Source: Nitrospira sp.
GTDB lineage: Bacteria; Nitrospirota; Nitrospiria; Nitrospirales; Nitrospiraceae
NCBI GenBank assembly: GCA_030123625.1
Contig: CP126121.1
Location: forward strand, 2,706,179 to 2,770,178
Reading direction: 5' to 3'
Length of the DNA: 64,000 nucleotides
Part shown: piece by piece, positions 29,490 to 36,569 of the stretch
Numbering within the stretch: the first letter of the stretch is position 1
Layout: each line of letters begins with the position of its first letter
Program-made: the position numbers and the translations under genes
Notes under the pieces: model-generated
Seen by the model: only the letters and a program-made list of their open reading frames with translations
What the model was told of the DNA's origin: nothing
Database searches by the model: none

Positions 29490-29527
29490 GCCTCCGTAGC
29501 TCAGTTGGATAGAGCAGCGGTTTCTAA
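29490..29527 (+). pseudogene. 5' half of a tRNA gene (Arg-like), truncated at the anticodon loop
   Basis: The acceptor strand GCCTCCG, TA, D-arm GCTC-AGTTGGATA-GAGC and the 5' anticodon strand GCGGT followed by TTCTAA are all in tRNA order. Similarity stops just after the anticodon loop. No T-arm or 3' acceptor strand follows, and the zinc-ribbon gene ends 4 bp further on. The isoacceptor is uncertain because the loop is one base short. It looks like a remnant left by recombination at the anticodon loop. Confidence 0.7.
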
Positions 29528-29531
29528 CACG

Positions 29532-29753
29532 CTATGCCGCCTGTACCGGTCGAACCGTCGTTCGTGTCAACCGTGATCTGAGCCGTGTGGCCCTCCGAGC
29601 GCGCTGAACCGTACGGTGATAATGGATCAATGGATCCACGATATTGCCGCATGTCAGACATCGCAAGGCCTGCATCCACATCGGCACATAACTCTCTTTC
29701 ATATCCAGTAAATGATCCTTGACCATGAGCCCGCTGCATTTGGTACATGTCAT
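29532..29753 (-). CDS. Small zinc-ribbon protein (73 aa)
   Basis: AAGGAGGGG five bases before ATG 29753 fixes the start inside a longer open frame. The product begins MTCTKCSGLMV and has a second CxxC in ALRCLTCGNIVDP, forming a Cys4 zinc ribbon, then an Arg-rich tail. Such small proteins may bind nucleic acid or regulate transcription, but the function is unknown. The gene ends next to a broken tRNA, so it may sit at a recombination joint. Confidence 0.75.
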   Translation of the reverse strand: MTCTKCSGLMVKDHLLDMKESYVPMWMQALRCLTCGNIVDPLIHYHRTVQRARRATRLRSRLTRTTVRPVQAA

Positions 29754-30096
29754 GGAACCCCTCCTTACGTAAACATCGGACTTCATGCCTATTGCTGCCC
29801 ACTGTCCTTGGTGCATAAGCAATGATGGTGCCACGATAACATCAGTGATGGTGTGTAAGGGCTGATGGCTGTCGTATGGCATCTGGCGCCATTCCTGGGG
29901 TGTTTTTTCATCGGACACTTCGGCACTATGGAGAAGACTCCCTTGGAGATCGTATCTCAAGCGATACCCTCGGAGAACAAAATGATACAGGGATATGTCG
30001 AGTAGGGAGTAGGCTGATCGATTTTGGCTTGCTCTTGCCGATCACAGTCACGATCTGTTGACAAGTCTCCGGCTCGCCGCCGAGAATCATTCCGTT
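29754..30096. other. Divergent intergenic, about 340 bp
   Basis: Region between the zinc-ribbon gene and nnrS. I see no repeat or RNA. The nnrS frame stays open from a TTG at 30058, but without a ribosome site. Confidence 0.4.
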
Positions 30097-31353
30097 ATGT
30101 CATCCAATATGTCGTCCAAAGAAATCCCAATCGCCGGCCAGCCGGCCGCAGCTCAAAGCGAGAGTGATGACGAGCCCACATTTCCCCCCTATGTCGGTCC
30201 GGCGTTCTTGTCGTATGGATTCAGGCCGTTCTTTCTGGGAGCGGCAGTGTTCGGCAGCTTGGCAATCCTTGTTTGGGTTGTCCTGTTCGCTGGCGGTGTG
30301 CAGGCGGAGTTTCTTTATCCCCCTCGCGAATGGCATGTCCATGAGATGCTGTTTGGGTTCATACCGGCGCTGATCGCCGGATTTCTCCTGACGGCCATGC
30401 CCAATTGGACCGACCGTATGCCGCTGAGAGGCGCGCCGTTGTTGTCTTTGTTCCTTTTGTGGCTCGCAGGACGGCTTCTCATGGCGGCACCGCTGGCTGG
30501 GACCTCCGCCGGCGCCGTTATCGATGGAGCGTTCTTGGTTCTCTTGGCAGTGTATGTCTGGCGAGAAGTCGTCACGGCACGAGTCTGGGATCGAACACCG
30601 ATCGGTATTTTGGTGAGCCTCTATGCCGTCGCCAATATACTCTTTCATCTATCAGCGTTGCGCGGTGCACCCACGGATTTCTCCGAGCGCGTTGCGCTGT
30701 CGGTCATGACGTTGTTGTTGACGGTCATCGGTGGACGTCTCACGCCCACCTTTACGCGAGAGTTTTTGGCCGGCAGGAACATGACGGGGTTGCCGGAAGT
30801 GTTTTCTCCGGTGGATGGCGTCGCGATTGTCTTGACCCTCACGGGGGTTGCAACGTGGATTGTCCGGCCGGAAAGTGTATGGGCCGGTGTGATGTTGGTT
30901 GTGGCCGGTGTCGCGAGTATGGTGCGCCTGTTGCGTTGGAGAGGGTGGTGTACGTGGCGTGAGCCGCTCGTCTTAATTTTGCACGGGGGCTATGGATGGA
31001 TTGGATTGTTTCTCATGGCTCTCGGCGCAGCAATTCTAGGGATTGGATTCTCCATCGAGAATGCGGTGCATCTTCTTACTACCGGTGCAATGGGGGCGAT
31101 GACGTTGGCGGTAATGACCCGCGCCAGCCTCGGCCACACAGGGCGAGTACGCCATGCGGATCGGCCTACCGTGATGATGTATCTACTGGTCACTATCGGA
31201 GCCATGTTGCGAATTTTTTCCCCACACGCCGAGACGCCTACGACCCTCACGTATACAATACTCAGTCTATCGGCACTCTGTTGGGGCGGGGCTTATGTAC
31301 TCTTTGCACTTCACTATGGACGATACCTTGTCCGTCCGAGCCTCGATGAGTAA
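30097..31353 (+). CDS. nnrS: NnrS family membrane protein
   Basis: Polytopic (about 12 helices) inner-membrane protein of the NnrS family, haem/copper proteins linked to nitric-oxide stress. Typical segments are YGFRPFFLGAAVF, REWHVHEMLFGF with conserved His pair, GRLTPTFTREFL and GAMGAMTLAVMTRASLGHTGR. ATG 30097 gives 418 aa; an alternative TTG at 30058 is in frame. NO protection fits an organism handling nitrite, which is inference. Confidence 0.92.
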   Translation: MSSNMSSKEIPIAGQPAAAQSESDDEPTFPPYVGPAFLSYGFRPFFLGAAVFGSLAILVWVVLFAGGVQAEFLYPPREWHVHEMLFGFIPALIAGFLLTAMPNWTDRMPLRGAPLLSLFLLWLAGRLLMAAPLAGTSAGAVIDGAFLVLLAVYVWREVVTARVWDRTPIGILVSLYAVANILFHLSALRGAPTDFSERVALSVMTLLLTVIGGRLTPTFTREFLAGRNMTGLPEVFSPVDGVAIVLTLTGVATWIVRPESVWAGVMLVVAGVASMVRLLRWRGWCTWREPLVLILHGGYGWIGLFLMALGAAILGIGFSIENAVHLLTTGAMGAMTLAVMTRASLGHTGRVRHADRPTVMMYLLVTIGAMLRIFSPHAETPTTLTYTILSLSALCWGGAYVLFALHYGRYLVRPSLDE

Positions 31354-31414
31354 GCTTTCAGGCGGATAGTGACGGCGACCTTCCAAAAGGCTTTGGACAG
31401 ACAGTGGCGTCCCA

Positions 31415-31442
31415 TTGACCTGTGCGGTATCATGAGTATCTG
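31415..31442 (+). promoter_or_regulatory. Candidate ssrA promoter
   Basis: TTGACC (31415-31420), 16 bp, TATCTG (31437-31442). It is the best -35/-10 pair upstream of ssrA, but the hairpin repeat at 31530-31650 lies between it and the tmRNA, so the repeat would be transcribed. Confidence 0.35.
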
Positions 31443-31529
31443 TATATAGCTGGATAGGCGAGTATTGCCTGCTCCATCATGGCAGGTTGTTCAAAATGGC
31501 CATCCTGCAAGACCGAAGCAGAGATCTTT

Positions 31530-31650
31530 GAGGATGTTCAAAAAGGTCTTCTGGCAAGGCCGCAACGATGCGAAGATCCGAGGCGTACGCTTCGGTACGT
31601 TGAGGGTCTGAGCGAGTGAGAACGCAGGCCAGAAGCCTTTTTCAACATCC
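31530..31650. repeat. Long imperfect inverted repeat (hairpin element), copy 1
   Basis: Arms GATGTTCAAAAAGG at the left and CCTTTTTCAACATC (with variation) at the right flank a core with CGAGGCGTACGCTTCGGTACG. A reverse-oriented relative is at 49605-49728. The element ends 7 bp before the tmRNA gene. Confidence 0.75.
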
Positions 31651-31657
31651 GACGAAA

Positions 31658-32007
31658 GGGGGCGACCGGTTTCGACGGGGATACTGAGGTCACTGTCGCA
31701 TGTCGAGCTCTCGGGAACTCGTAAAAGTCCGAGAAAATGCAACTGCCAATCAAGAACTGGCACTCGCAGCCTAATTTAGGCTGAGACGTCGTTCCATCTG
31801 AGGCCCGCGGGGGTGGAATGGCGCGATGCAGCGGGCTGGTCCCAAGCCGGTGCTCAGCGGCTGAGGACGAGAACTTTCTGGGCTAGCGGCTGTTCTAAGC
31901 CTGCCGATGGGCGTGGATGGCTGCGAAGCTTAAATTGTCGGCTACACATGTAGACACAGTGCACTGACGATCTTCGGACAGGGGTTCAACTCCCCTCGCC
32001 TCCACCA
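31658..32007 (+). ncRNA. ssrA: Transfer-messenger RNA (tmRNA)
   Basis: Ribosome-rescue RNA. The 5' end GGGGGCGACCGGTTTCGACG and the 3' end GGGGTTCAACTCCCC-TCGCCTCCACCA fold into the tRNA-like half. The acceptor stem pairs GGGGGCG with CGCCTCC, including the G-U third pair that specifies alanine charging. The CCA is encoded. The tag frame includes ATANQELALAA then TAA at 31772-31774, in frame from GCA at 31739; the exact resume codon is not certain. The 350-nt length is normal. Confidence 0.97.
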
Positions 32008-32255
32008 AACTTATTTTTACTGGTAACGAGCCGGTATAATCCGGCGTAGTCATCAGGAGTCTTAGATTGAGAACGCTCCAACACTTGTTGTAGTCGCTGC
32101 TGTTCCCCTTCGAGTTTGACAAGCTCCGCCTTCGTGCTCACAGTAACGACTCCCTGCTTAATGGCCGCAACGAGATGGGCGAACGCCTCCTCAATCTCCA
32201 CGAGCGGAGCCTTCGGCTTATCCGACCGGGCTGGCCCGGTTTTCTTCCTTGGCAT
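31986..32255 (-). CDS. Small charged hypothetical protein, antisense to the tmRNA end
   Basis: 89 aa starting MPRKKTGPARSDKPK, with GAGGAGA seven bases before the ATG. The middle is a helix (LVKLEGEQQRLQQVLERSQS) of coiled-coil type. The last seven codons and the stop lie inside the complement of the tmRNA 3' end, so the C-terminus GGGEGS is formed from ssrA sequence. Because ssrA 3' ends are frequent integration sites, this may be the rim of a lost element whose frame was cut by insertion. No family recognised. Confidence 0.5.
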   Translation of the reverse strand: MPRKKTGPARSDKPKAPLVEIEEAFAHLVAAIKQGVVTVSTKAELVKLEGEQQRLQQVLERSQSKTPDDYAGLYRLVTSKNKFGGGEGS

Positions 32256-32609
32256 GCGTGTCTCTCCTCACGCCTCTCTGTGGATGGGGGCAGGCGGGGA
32301 GAGTGCCCGCCGTTTCGGATGGCCGCCCTAGAGTCCCGAAGAGATTTATTGCAAGGTTATTTCCTAAGGTGTAAAACAGTCGTACTGCCATATGTGGCTA
32401 ATCTATCTCCCGTGGAGCAACCTGAAAAGGACGCGGGTCGAAACGGCGCGGTTATCTCCCATTACTGCTTAAGCTTAGACAAGACGCTTCCATGAGTCGT
32501 GCTACACACTCTCGCAAGGGATGCCGACACTCTGGCTTTTCCTAGTAGCCCGACGTGGGCAATTGCTCATACTGCATCATGATACGAAACATCGAACCTG
32601 GAGGCCCAT
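32256..32609. other. Intergenic, about 350 bp
   Basis: Holds the 13-mer ACTGCTTAAGCTT at 32464-32476, repeated at 33146-33158 before the YtxH gene. Nothing else is seen. Confidence 0.4.
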
Positions 32610-33083
32610 ATGATGAAGCGCTCTGAGTGGAGGACGCGGTACACCCTTATCATCAGTCTACTGATCGCCGTGGTCCTGATTGGCACAGGGGCCGAGGCCC
32701 GTGACAAGACTGGGGTGCTCAAAGCCAGTAATGTGATTGGCATGAAAGTAGAGAGCACCGAAGGCAAAAGTTTGGGAAAGATTAAGGATCTGGTCCTTGA
32801 TCCTGATGAGGGGGATGTCCAGTATGCCGTCTTGGATTTTGGCGGATTTCTCGGCATTAAGGACAAGTATTTCGTCGTTCCTTGGGAGGCCATCCACTTC
32901 ACGCCCAATGGCAAAAAGATTCTGTTGGATGTCAGCAAACGAGATCTCAAGAACGCCCCAGGGTTTGACAAGAATCATTGGCCTGATTTTAGTGACGAAC
33001 AACAGCGGGTAACGATTTATGAGTTTTATGAGGTTCCGCTCCCACAGGGAGAACAGCAGGGCAAGAAGCGGGAGAACGATTGA
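32610..33083 (+). CDS. Exported PRC-barrel domain protein
   Basis: 157 aa with signal peptide (LIISLLIAVVLIGTGAEA) and one PRC-barrel: VLKASNVIGMKVESTEGKSL, DLVLDPDEGDVQYAVLDFGG, YFVVPWEAI. GGAGG precedes paired ATGs at 32610 and 32613. In many stress-related clusters such proteins sit with BON, YtxH and CsbD-like proteins. Here YtxH and a Gly-rich protein follow on the same strand. Confidence 0.88.
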   Translation: MMKRSEWRTRYTLIISLLIAVVLIGTGAEARDKTGVLKASNVIGMKVESTEGKSLGKIKDLVLDPDEGDVQYAVLDFGGFLGIKDKYFVVPWEAIHFTPNGKKILLDVSKRDLKNAPGFDKNHWPDFSDEQQRVTIYEFYEVPLPQGEQQGKKREND

Positions 33084-33237
33084 CCAGACTGCAAGCTTTT
33101 ATGGCGCAGATACCACGCATCGCACCGTGTCTTTCCCAGTATCGAACTGCTTAAGCTTCGCTAGGATTTACTTTGTCAGTTCAAAGCATCAGCACCATAA
33201 CTTCACTTTATTTTCGAGCCTGAAGGAGGACGAGAGC

Positions 33238-33600
33238 ATGCACAATCGGAATCATTATGATGAGGGAACCGGGGATGCGACGGGATGGTCTGCCTTTCTG
33301 GCGGGAGCGTTGATTGGGGCCGGTGTTGCCCTGCTGTTTGCTCCTCAACCAGGCACAGAGCTACGCGGCAGGTTGCGCGACTATACCAATCGCGCGACGG
33401 ATGATCTTGTGGGAAAAGGTCGGGAAGCCTGGGATACGGCGGTGGAGAGAGGAAAAGAATATTACGAAAAGGGCGAAGAGGTCATTCGAGATGCCGGACG
33501 ATCGGCCAGGGAATTTGCAAAGCAGGGACAGGAGGCTGTGAAGGAGGCCGGACGGTCAGCCGAAGAATTTGCCAAACACTCACAAGACATGGCCAGCTAG
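33238..33600 (+). CDS. YtxH domain protein
   Basis: 120 aa. One membrane helix (FLAGALIGAGVALLFAPQPG, the YtxH signature) then an amphipathic charged tail with internal repeats (DAGRSAREFAKQGQEAVKEA and EAGRSAEEFAKHSQD). GAAGGAGG before ATG 33238 decides the start over the open frame back to 33019. General-stress link is known for the family in Bacillus; function here is inferred. Confidence 0.88.
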   Translation: MHNRNHYDEGTGDATGWSAFLAGALIGAGVALLFAPQPGTELRGRLRDYTNRATDDLVGKGREAWDTAVERGKEYYEKGEEVIRDAGRSAREFAKQGQEAVKEAGRSAEEFAKHSQDMAS

Positions 33601-33638
33601 GTGGGGCGTTGAACGTAGAAAGAAAAGGAGAGGATAAT

Positions 33639-34073
33639 ATGAGAATCAGGCATGTGTGCGCATGTATGGTGATGATTGGTGGAATACTGCTCGGGACTGG
33701 GGGGATAGGACAGGCTCAGCTCGGCGGAGGGACCTCTCCGGGCGGTACGGGAAGTGGGTCTGGAGTTCCCCCTGCAAGCGGTGGTGGAATGGGAACCATG
33801 GACCAAGGACGAGAATCGTCTGGATCGATGGGGCAGGAGAGCCCTAGCATGTCGAAACCCTTGCCCGGCGGGAATTCAACACTAGGAGGATCCGGTAGAG
33901 TACCCGAGTCGAGCGGAAGCAACCCGGCTGTTCCTGGCGGCAGCGGAATGGGATCAGGGCGTGGAACTGGCAGTATGGGTACACCCGGCGGTACGGGTTC
34001 ATCCGGCGGTATGGGATCGGGTGGCGGTATGGGATCAGCGGGTGGTGCGGGAGCGGCGGACGATAGGCGGTAA
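33639..34073 (+). CDS. Secreted Gly/Ser/Pro-rich low-complexity protein
   Basis: 144 aa. A signal peptide (CACMVMIGGILLGTGGIGQA) is followed by a disordered region of Gly, Ser, Met and Pro (GTGSMGTPGGTGSSGGMGSG). AGGAGAGG precedes ATG 33639. No fold expected. It may be a periplasmic or surface filler, and is co-oriented with the YtxH gene 38 bp upstream. Function unknown. Confidence 0.7.
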   Translation: MRIRHVCACMVMIGGILLGTGGIGQAQLGGGTSPGGTGSGSGVPPASGGGMGTMDQGRESSGSMGQESPSMSKPLPGGNSTLGGSGRVPESSGSNPAVPGGSGMGSGRGTGSMGTPGGTGSSGGMGSGGGMGSAGGAGAADDRR

Positions 34074-34091
34074 TGATTCTGCCTTAAGGGA

Positions 34092-34135
34092 GGAGCCGGC
34101 AAGGGTGCCTAAGAAACCAGCCGACTCCTTCTTCC
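34092..34135 (+). terminator. Possible terminator after the Gly-rich gene
   Basis: GGAGCCGGC pairs with GCCGACTCC (one mismatch), followed by TTCTTCC. The T-tract is weak. Confidence 0.4.
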
Positions 34136-34329
34136 ATTCTCCACTGTGCCAGAAAGCGACTCAGTTTACTTCGCGACACCCTCAGAAACCACCAGGCAAA
34201 AGAAAAAGAAACCCCTGAAGCCGTTTGATTCCGTGAATCGGAATCGAGTGGACTTTAGCCGCGACTGCGATTCCTCGTAATTCAAATGTGCGCGGGGATA
34301 TTTCACTTCCTTCAGTGAATAGGATCGCA

Positions 34330-34565
34330 CTTCGTGTGTTCCGGCGGCTCACCAGCCGGAGCTTCTCTTCGTTGATGCCGCCAGATAAATCCCTCCAGTG
34401 TTTCGCGTCTTGCTACAATACCTCGCTTGCGCGTGCCGCACACTCTTCATCGTTTTATCGTATAGATATGGATGACAAAACTTCTCCAGTAGGCTTCATT
34501 GTGCTTGCGTTCCGATGGCTCACCAGAGGCTTCTTCCCCTTGATGCCGCCGAAAGGTTCCGTCAA
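34330..34565. repeat. Pair of degenerate direct repeats in a 510-bp non-coding gap
   Basis: Two related units at about 34330-34392 and 34504-34563 share GTTCCG-GGCTCACCAG and TTGATGCCGCC. On the minus strand they read as SGGINEEKLRLVSRRN-like and FGGIKGKKPLVSHRN-like fragments with stops nearby. This looks like two decayed copies of one small coding segment. The rest of 34136-34583 shows nothing. Confidence 0.5.
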
Positions 34566-34583
34566 CTGGCGATCGGCATCGTT

Positions 34584-35162
34584 TCAGACTCGAAGCCGCC
34601 GAAGCGACCTGTTGACGGCGTCCAGATCGAATGTCTCCGGATCAAAGCTACCGCCGATCCAGGTTAACATCTCCTCGTGCTCCCTGTGGGCGGGATTCAT
34701 GATCGCTTCGAGAAAATCCTGATATCCCCACACACCACCGCAATCCTCGGGCGGGCATGCCCGTTCGCCGGCCAGACAAACAGGGTAGGAGGCTCCGGGC
34801 TCGGGTTGAAGCGCCTTCTCGACGACGATGGCGTGTCCCCAGCTATCCCCGAAGTCATATTCATACTCGAACGTCTGCTTTGCGCGTACCACATTGTTCA
34901 GGAGAGCGCGTCGGTCGCTCTGAAAATTCAGGGATCCGTCCGGGTCCGGTTCGGCGTAGTCCACCCCTCCGATGCTGAACTTGTGCAGGTGTGAATTGGT
35001 CCATCCCATCACGATCTGCAACACACGGTGCAACTTTGCCAAGGTGATGTCGCCTGGCACTTGCACACGTCGCCAAATCGGAGGCGTGATCTCCCGCAAA
35101 GAGACCTTGAGCTGATACACCGACGCGCCGATCTTATCCTTCTTATCCTTGCTCTGTTTCAT
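34584..35162 (-). CDS. Plasmid pRiA4b ORF-3 family protein
   Basis: 192 aa. Family core: YQLKVSLREITPPIWRRVQV, LHRVLQIVMGWTNSHLHKF, FEYEYDFGDSWGHAIVVE and ACPPEDCGGVWGYQDFLEA. A frequent accessory gene on plasmids and islands; biochemical role unknown. CGAGG before ATG 35162 sets the start, although the frame runs on to 35336. It lies directly after relics of a type III restriction system. Confidence 0.93.
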   Translation of the reverse strand: MKQSKDKKDKIGASVYQLKVSLREITPPIWRRVQVPGDITLAKLHRVLQIVMGWTNSHLHKFSIGGVDYAEPDPDGSLNFQSDRRALLNNVVRAKQTFEYEYDFGDSWGHAIVVEKALQPEPGASYPVCLAGERACPPEDCGGVWGYQDFLEAIMNPAHREHEEMLTWIGGSFDPETFDLDAVNRSLRRLRV

Positions 35163-35349
35163 GGCAACCTCGTTGCATAAGAACCGCGGAATTATGCTTC
35201 TCGACCGGTGCGTCGATCTCGAACCACGGCAGCTTGTGGATGATGGTGTGTGCTCCCGCGCTCTTTGCGGCCAGGCCATCGAAGGGATCGGTGACAGCTG
35301 CGACCGCGTCGAGTTGAAACGATTGATCAGCGTCAAACTGAAGCTTCAC
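35143..35349 (-). pseudogene. N-terminal relic of a type III restriction endonuclease (Res)
   Basis: GTG 35349 opens VKLQFDADQSFQLDAVAAVT then DPFDG, the characteristic N-terminus of type III restriction (Res) subunits. After about 28 residues the similarity is lost, and the frame ends after 68 codons, overlapping the start of the pRiA4b gene. The helicase and nuclease domains are gone. The GTG overlaps the stop of the DUF2442 gene, as in an intact operon. Confidence 0.65.
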
Positions 35350-35633
35350 TAGTTCAGGACCCGCTCGCCATTCACAATGATTGGTTTGCCGGAGGCATAG
35401 GAATAGAGCACATCCGGGCAGAGGTCGGCCCCGTTGGGCCACACGATTGTTCCAATCTCCGGGTCTACGCGGACCAGACGGAAGTAATTGGGGTCCTTGA
35501 GGGGGGCGAACACTCCGTCGAACCGTTGGATGATCCGATCTAAATCCACGATGGCCTTCAACCCATCCTTGAATGTGAGTTCGAGCCGATATCCGTCAAG
35601 AGGTATCACGTGAACAACGTCGATGAGAAACAT
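35349..35633 (-). CDS. DUF2442 domain protein
   Basis: 94 aa with the family pattern VVHVIPLDGYRLELTFKDG, VDLDRIIQRFDGVFAPLKD, FRLVRVDPEIGTIVWPNGAD and LCPDVLY. Typically encoded next to DUF4160, as here (4-bp gap), in an arrangement reported as toxin-antitoxin-like. The gene is intact although both flanking restriction-modification genes are relics. Confidence 0.92.
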   Translation of the reverse strand: MFLIDVVHVIPLDGYRLELTFKDGLKAIVDLDRIIQRFDGVFAPLKDPNYFRLVRVDPEIGTIVWPNGADLCPDVLYSYASGKPIIVNGERVLN

Positions 35634-35637
35634 AGTG

Positions 35638-35898
35638 TTACTCCAATGGTGCGATTCGTTTGAGTTCGGCTTGGCGACGGGCCAGTTCCCAATCCTCCAT
35701 CAGTTCCTGGCGACGAAGAGCCGCCCATTCCATGACCAACCCTAAAACCCTTGGCGGCAATCTTCCAGCGATGATCGAGAGCGTTTCAATGGCAATCTCC
35801 GCTCTGTGCTCTCCATAGCGGGCATGGAAATGCGGCGGATTATGTTCATTGAAGTACATGGTAATGATGATACCAAGAAAGCGACAGATTTCCGGCAT
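35638..35898 (-). CDS. DUF4160 domain protein
   Basis: 86 aa from MPEICRFLGIIITMYFNEH. Signature NPPHFHARYGEHRAEIAIET and LVMEWAALRRQELMEDWE are typical of DUF4160. Its ATG lies 8 bp after the stop of the methylase relic's original frame. Together with DUF2442 it forms the only intact pair in this decayed stretch. The longer open frame to 35976 includes methylase-relic sequence and is not the gene. Confidence 0.9.
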   Translation of the reverse strand: MPEICRFLGIIITMYFNEHNPPHFHARYGEHRAEIAIETLSIIAGRLPPRVLGLVMEWAALRRQELMEDWELARRQAELKRIAPLE

Positions 35899-35906
35899 GT
35901 CCGTTC

Positions 35907-36060
35907 TCACACAGTTTCGAAGTTTGTGACCCTTTGGTCTTGAAGATCTGCACGGCGTTGGCCTTGAGCTGATCATTCCCGGCGAAGCCTGCGTCGAGGC
36001 AAACCATGTGCTTAGGTTTCTTCTCTGTCATGGCGCAGATCAGTTCCAGGTCAGTTCACG
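35907..36060 (-). pseudogene. C-terminal relic of a type III DNA methyltransferase (Mod)
   Basis: The minus strand reads KPKHMVCLDAGFAGNDQLKA then NAVQIFKTKG, the C-terminal signature of type III Mod subunits. One base is missing after KTKG. In the next frame VTNFETV and TGA follow (stop 35907-35909), which restores the expected end. An in-frame stop about 35 bp upstream of MTEKK shows that the rest of the gene is lost. Order Mod, DUF4160, DUF2442, Res is kept. Confidence 0.6.
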
Positions 36061-36147
36061 CGCCAGGTGGTATCGACATTCGGATCAGTATCTGTAGCTA
36101 TGCTCCGGGAGGAGGAGAAAAAGAAGAATGTTCTCTTTTCCCTTTTC

Positions 36148-36377
36148 CTAAGCTGCCGTTAACTCGCGCACATGGGCCACATCGCGGCGAGAGATTGGGC
36201 GTAGTTGAGCCGGCGACAGCGTGACAATTGCCATGGTTTGGCCGGCCAGTGTCATGAATTCAACTTCATAGCCCGTTCCGCCCTTATGGATGTGCACGAC
36301 TGTCCCGATGTCGACGCCTTCAAGCTGTTTTCGGGCAGGTCCTGTAGCAGCACAACACACTCGTGTTCCTTAATCAT
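36148..36377 (-). pseudogene. Frameshifted DUF4926 gene
   Basis: A good ribosome site (TTTGGAGG) precedes ATG 36377 and the frame reads MIKEHECVVLLQDLPENSLK, typical of DUF4926. Near 36315 the frame is lost, and GVDIGTVVHIHKGGTGYEVE then FMTLAGQTMAIVTL continues in the next frame down to the stop at 36148. One indel separates the halves. The downstream half alone can still be read as a 70-aa open frame. Confidence 0.7.
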
Positions 36378-36527
36378 GGCTTGCCTCCAAAGGATACGTG
36401 GTAATCGGTCGCAGAGCAACCTCTCCCTCGTCCAGTTGCCGGACGGTCCGCAACCCTCGGCCGTCTTCCGTCCGGAGCCGACAACTCACCCTCAACTTCA
36501 TAGCGTGCGGAGAAGACGGCATCGAAC
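36370..36527 (-). pseudogene. Frameshifted fragment of a DUF6883 gene
   Basis: The minus strand has ARYEVEGELSAPDGRRPRV, then after a one-base shift LRTVRQLDEGEVALRPITTY with PLEASHD and a stop that overlaps the DUF4926 ATG. This is the C-terminal half of a DUF6883-type protein, usually paired with DUF4926. The N-terminal half is missing. Both genes of the pair are therefore broken. Confidence 0.55.
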
Positions 36528-36569
36528 CATATTTGATTTCTCTCTAAAAGTACACTAACTTGTTGTGCT

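Noticed and set aside
34288..34722. 144-aa plus frame spanning the degenerate repeats
   Set aside because: It runs into the antisense of the pRiA4b gene and has no ribosome site.
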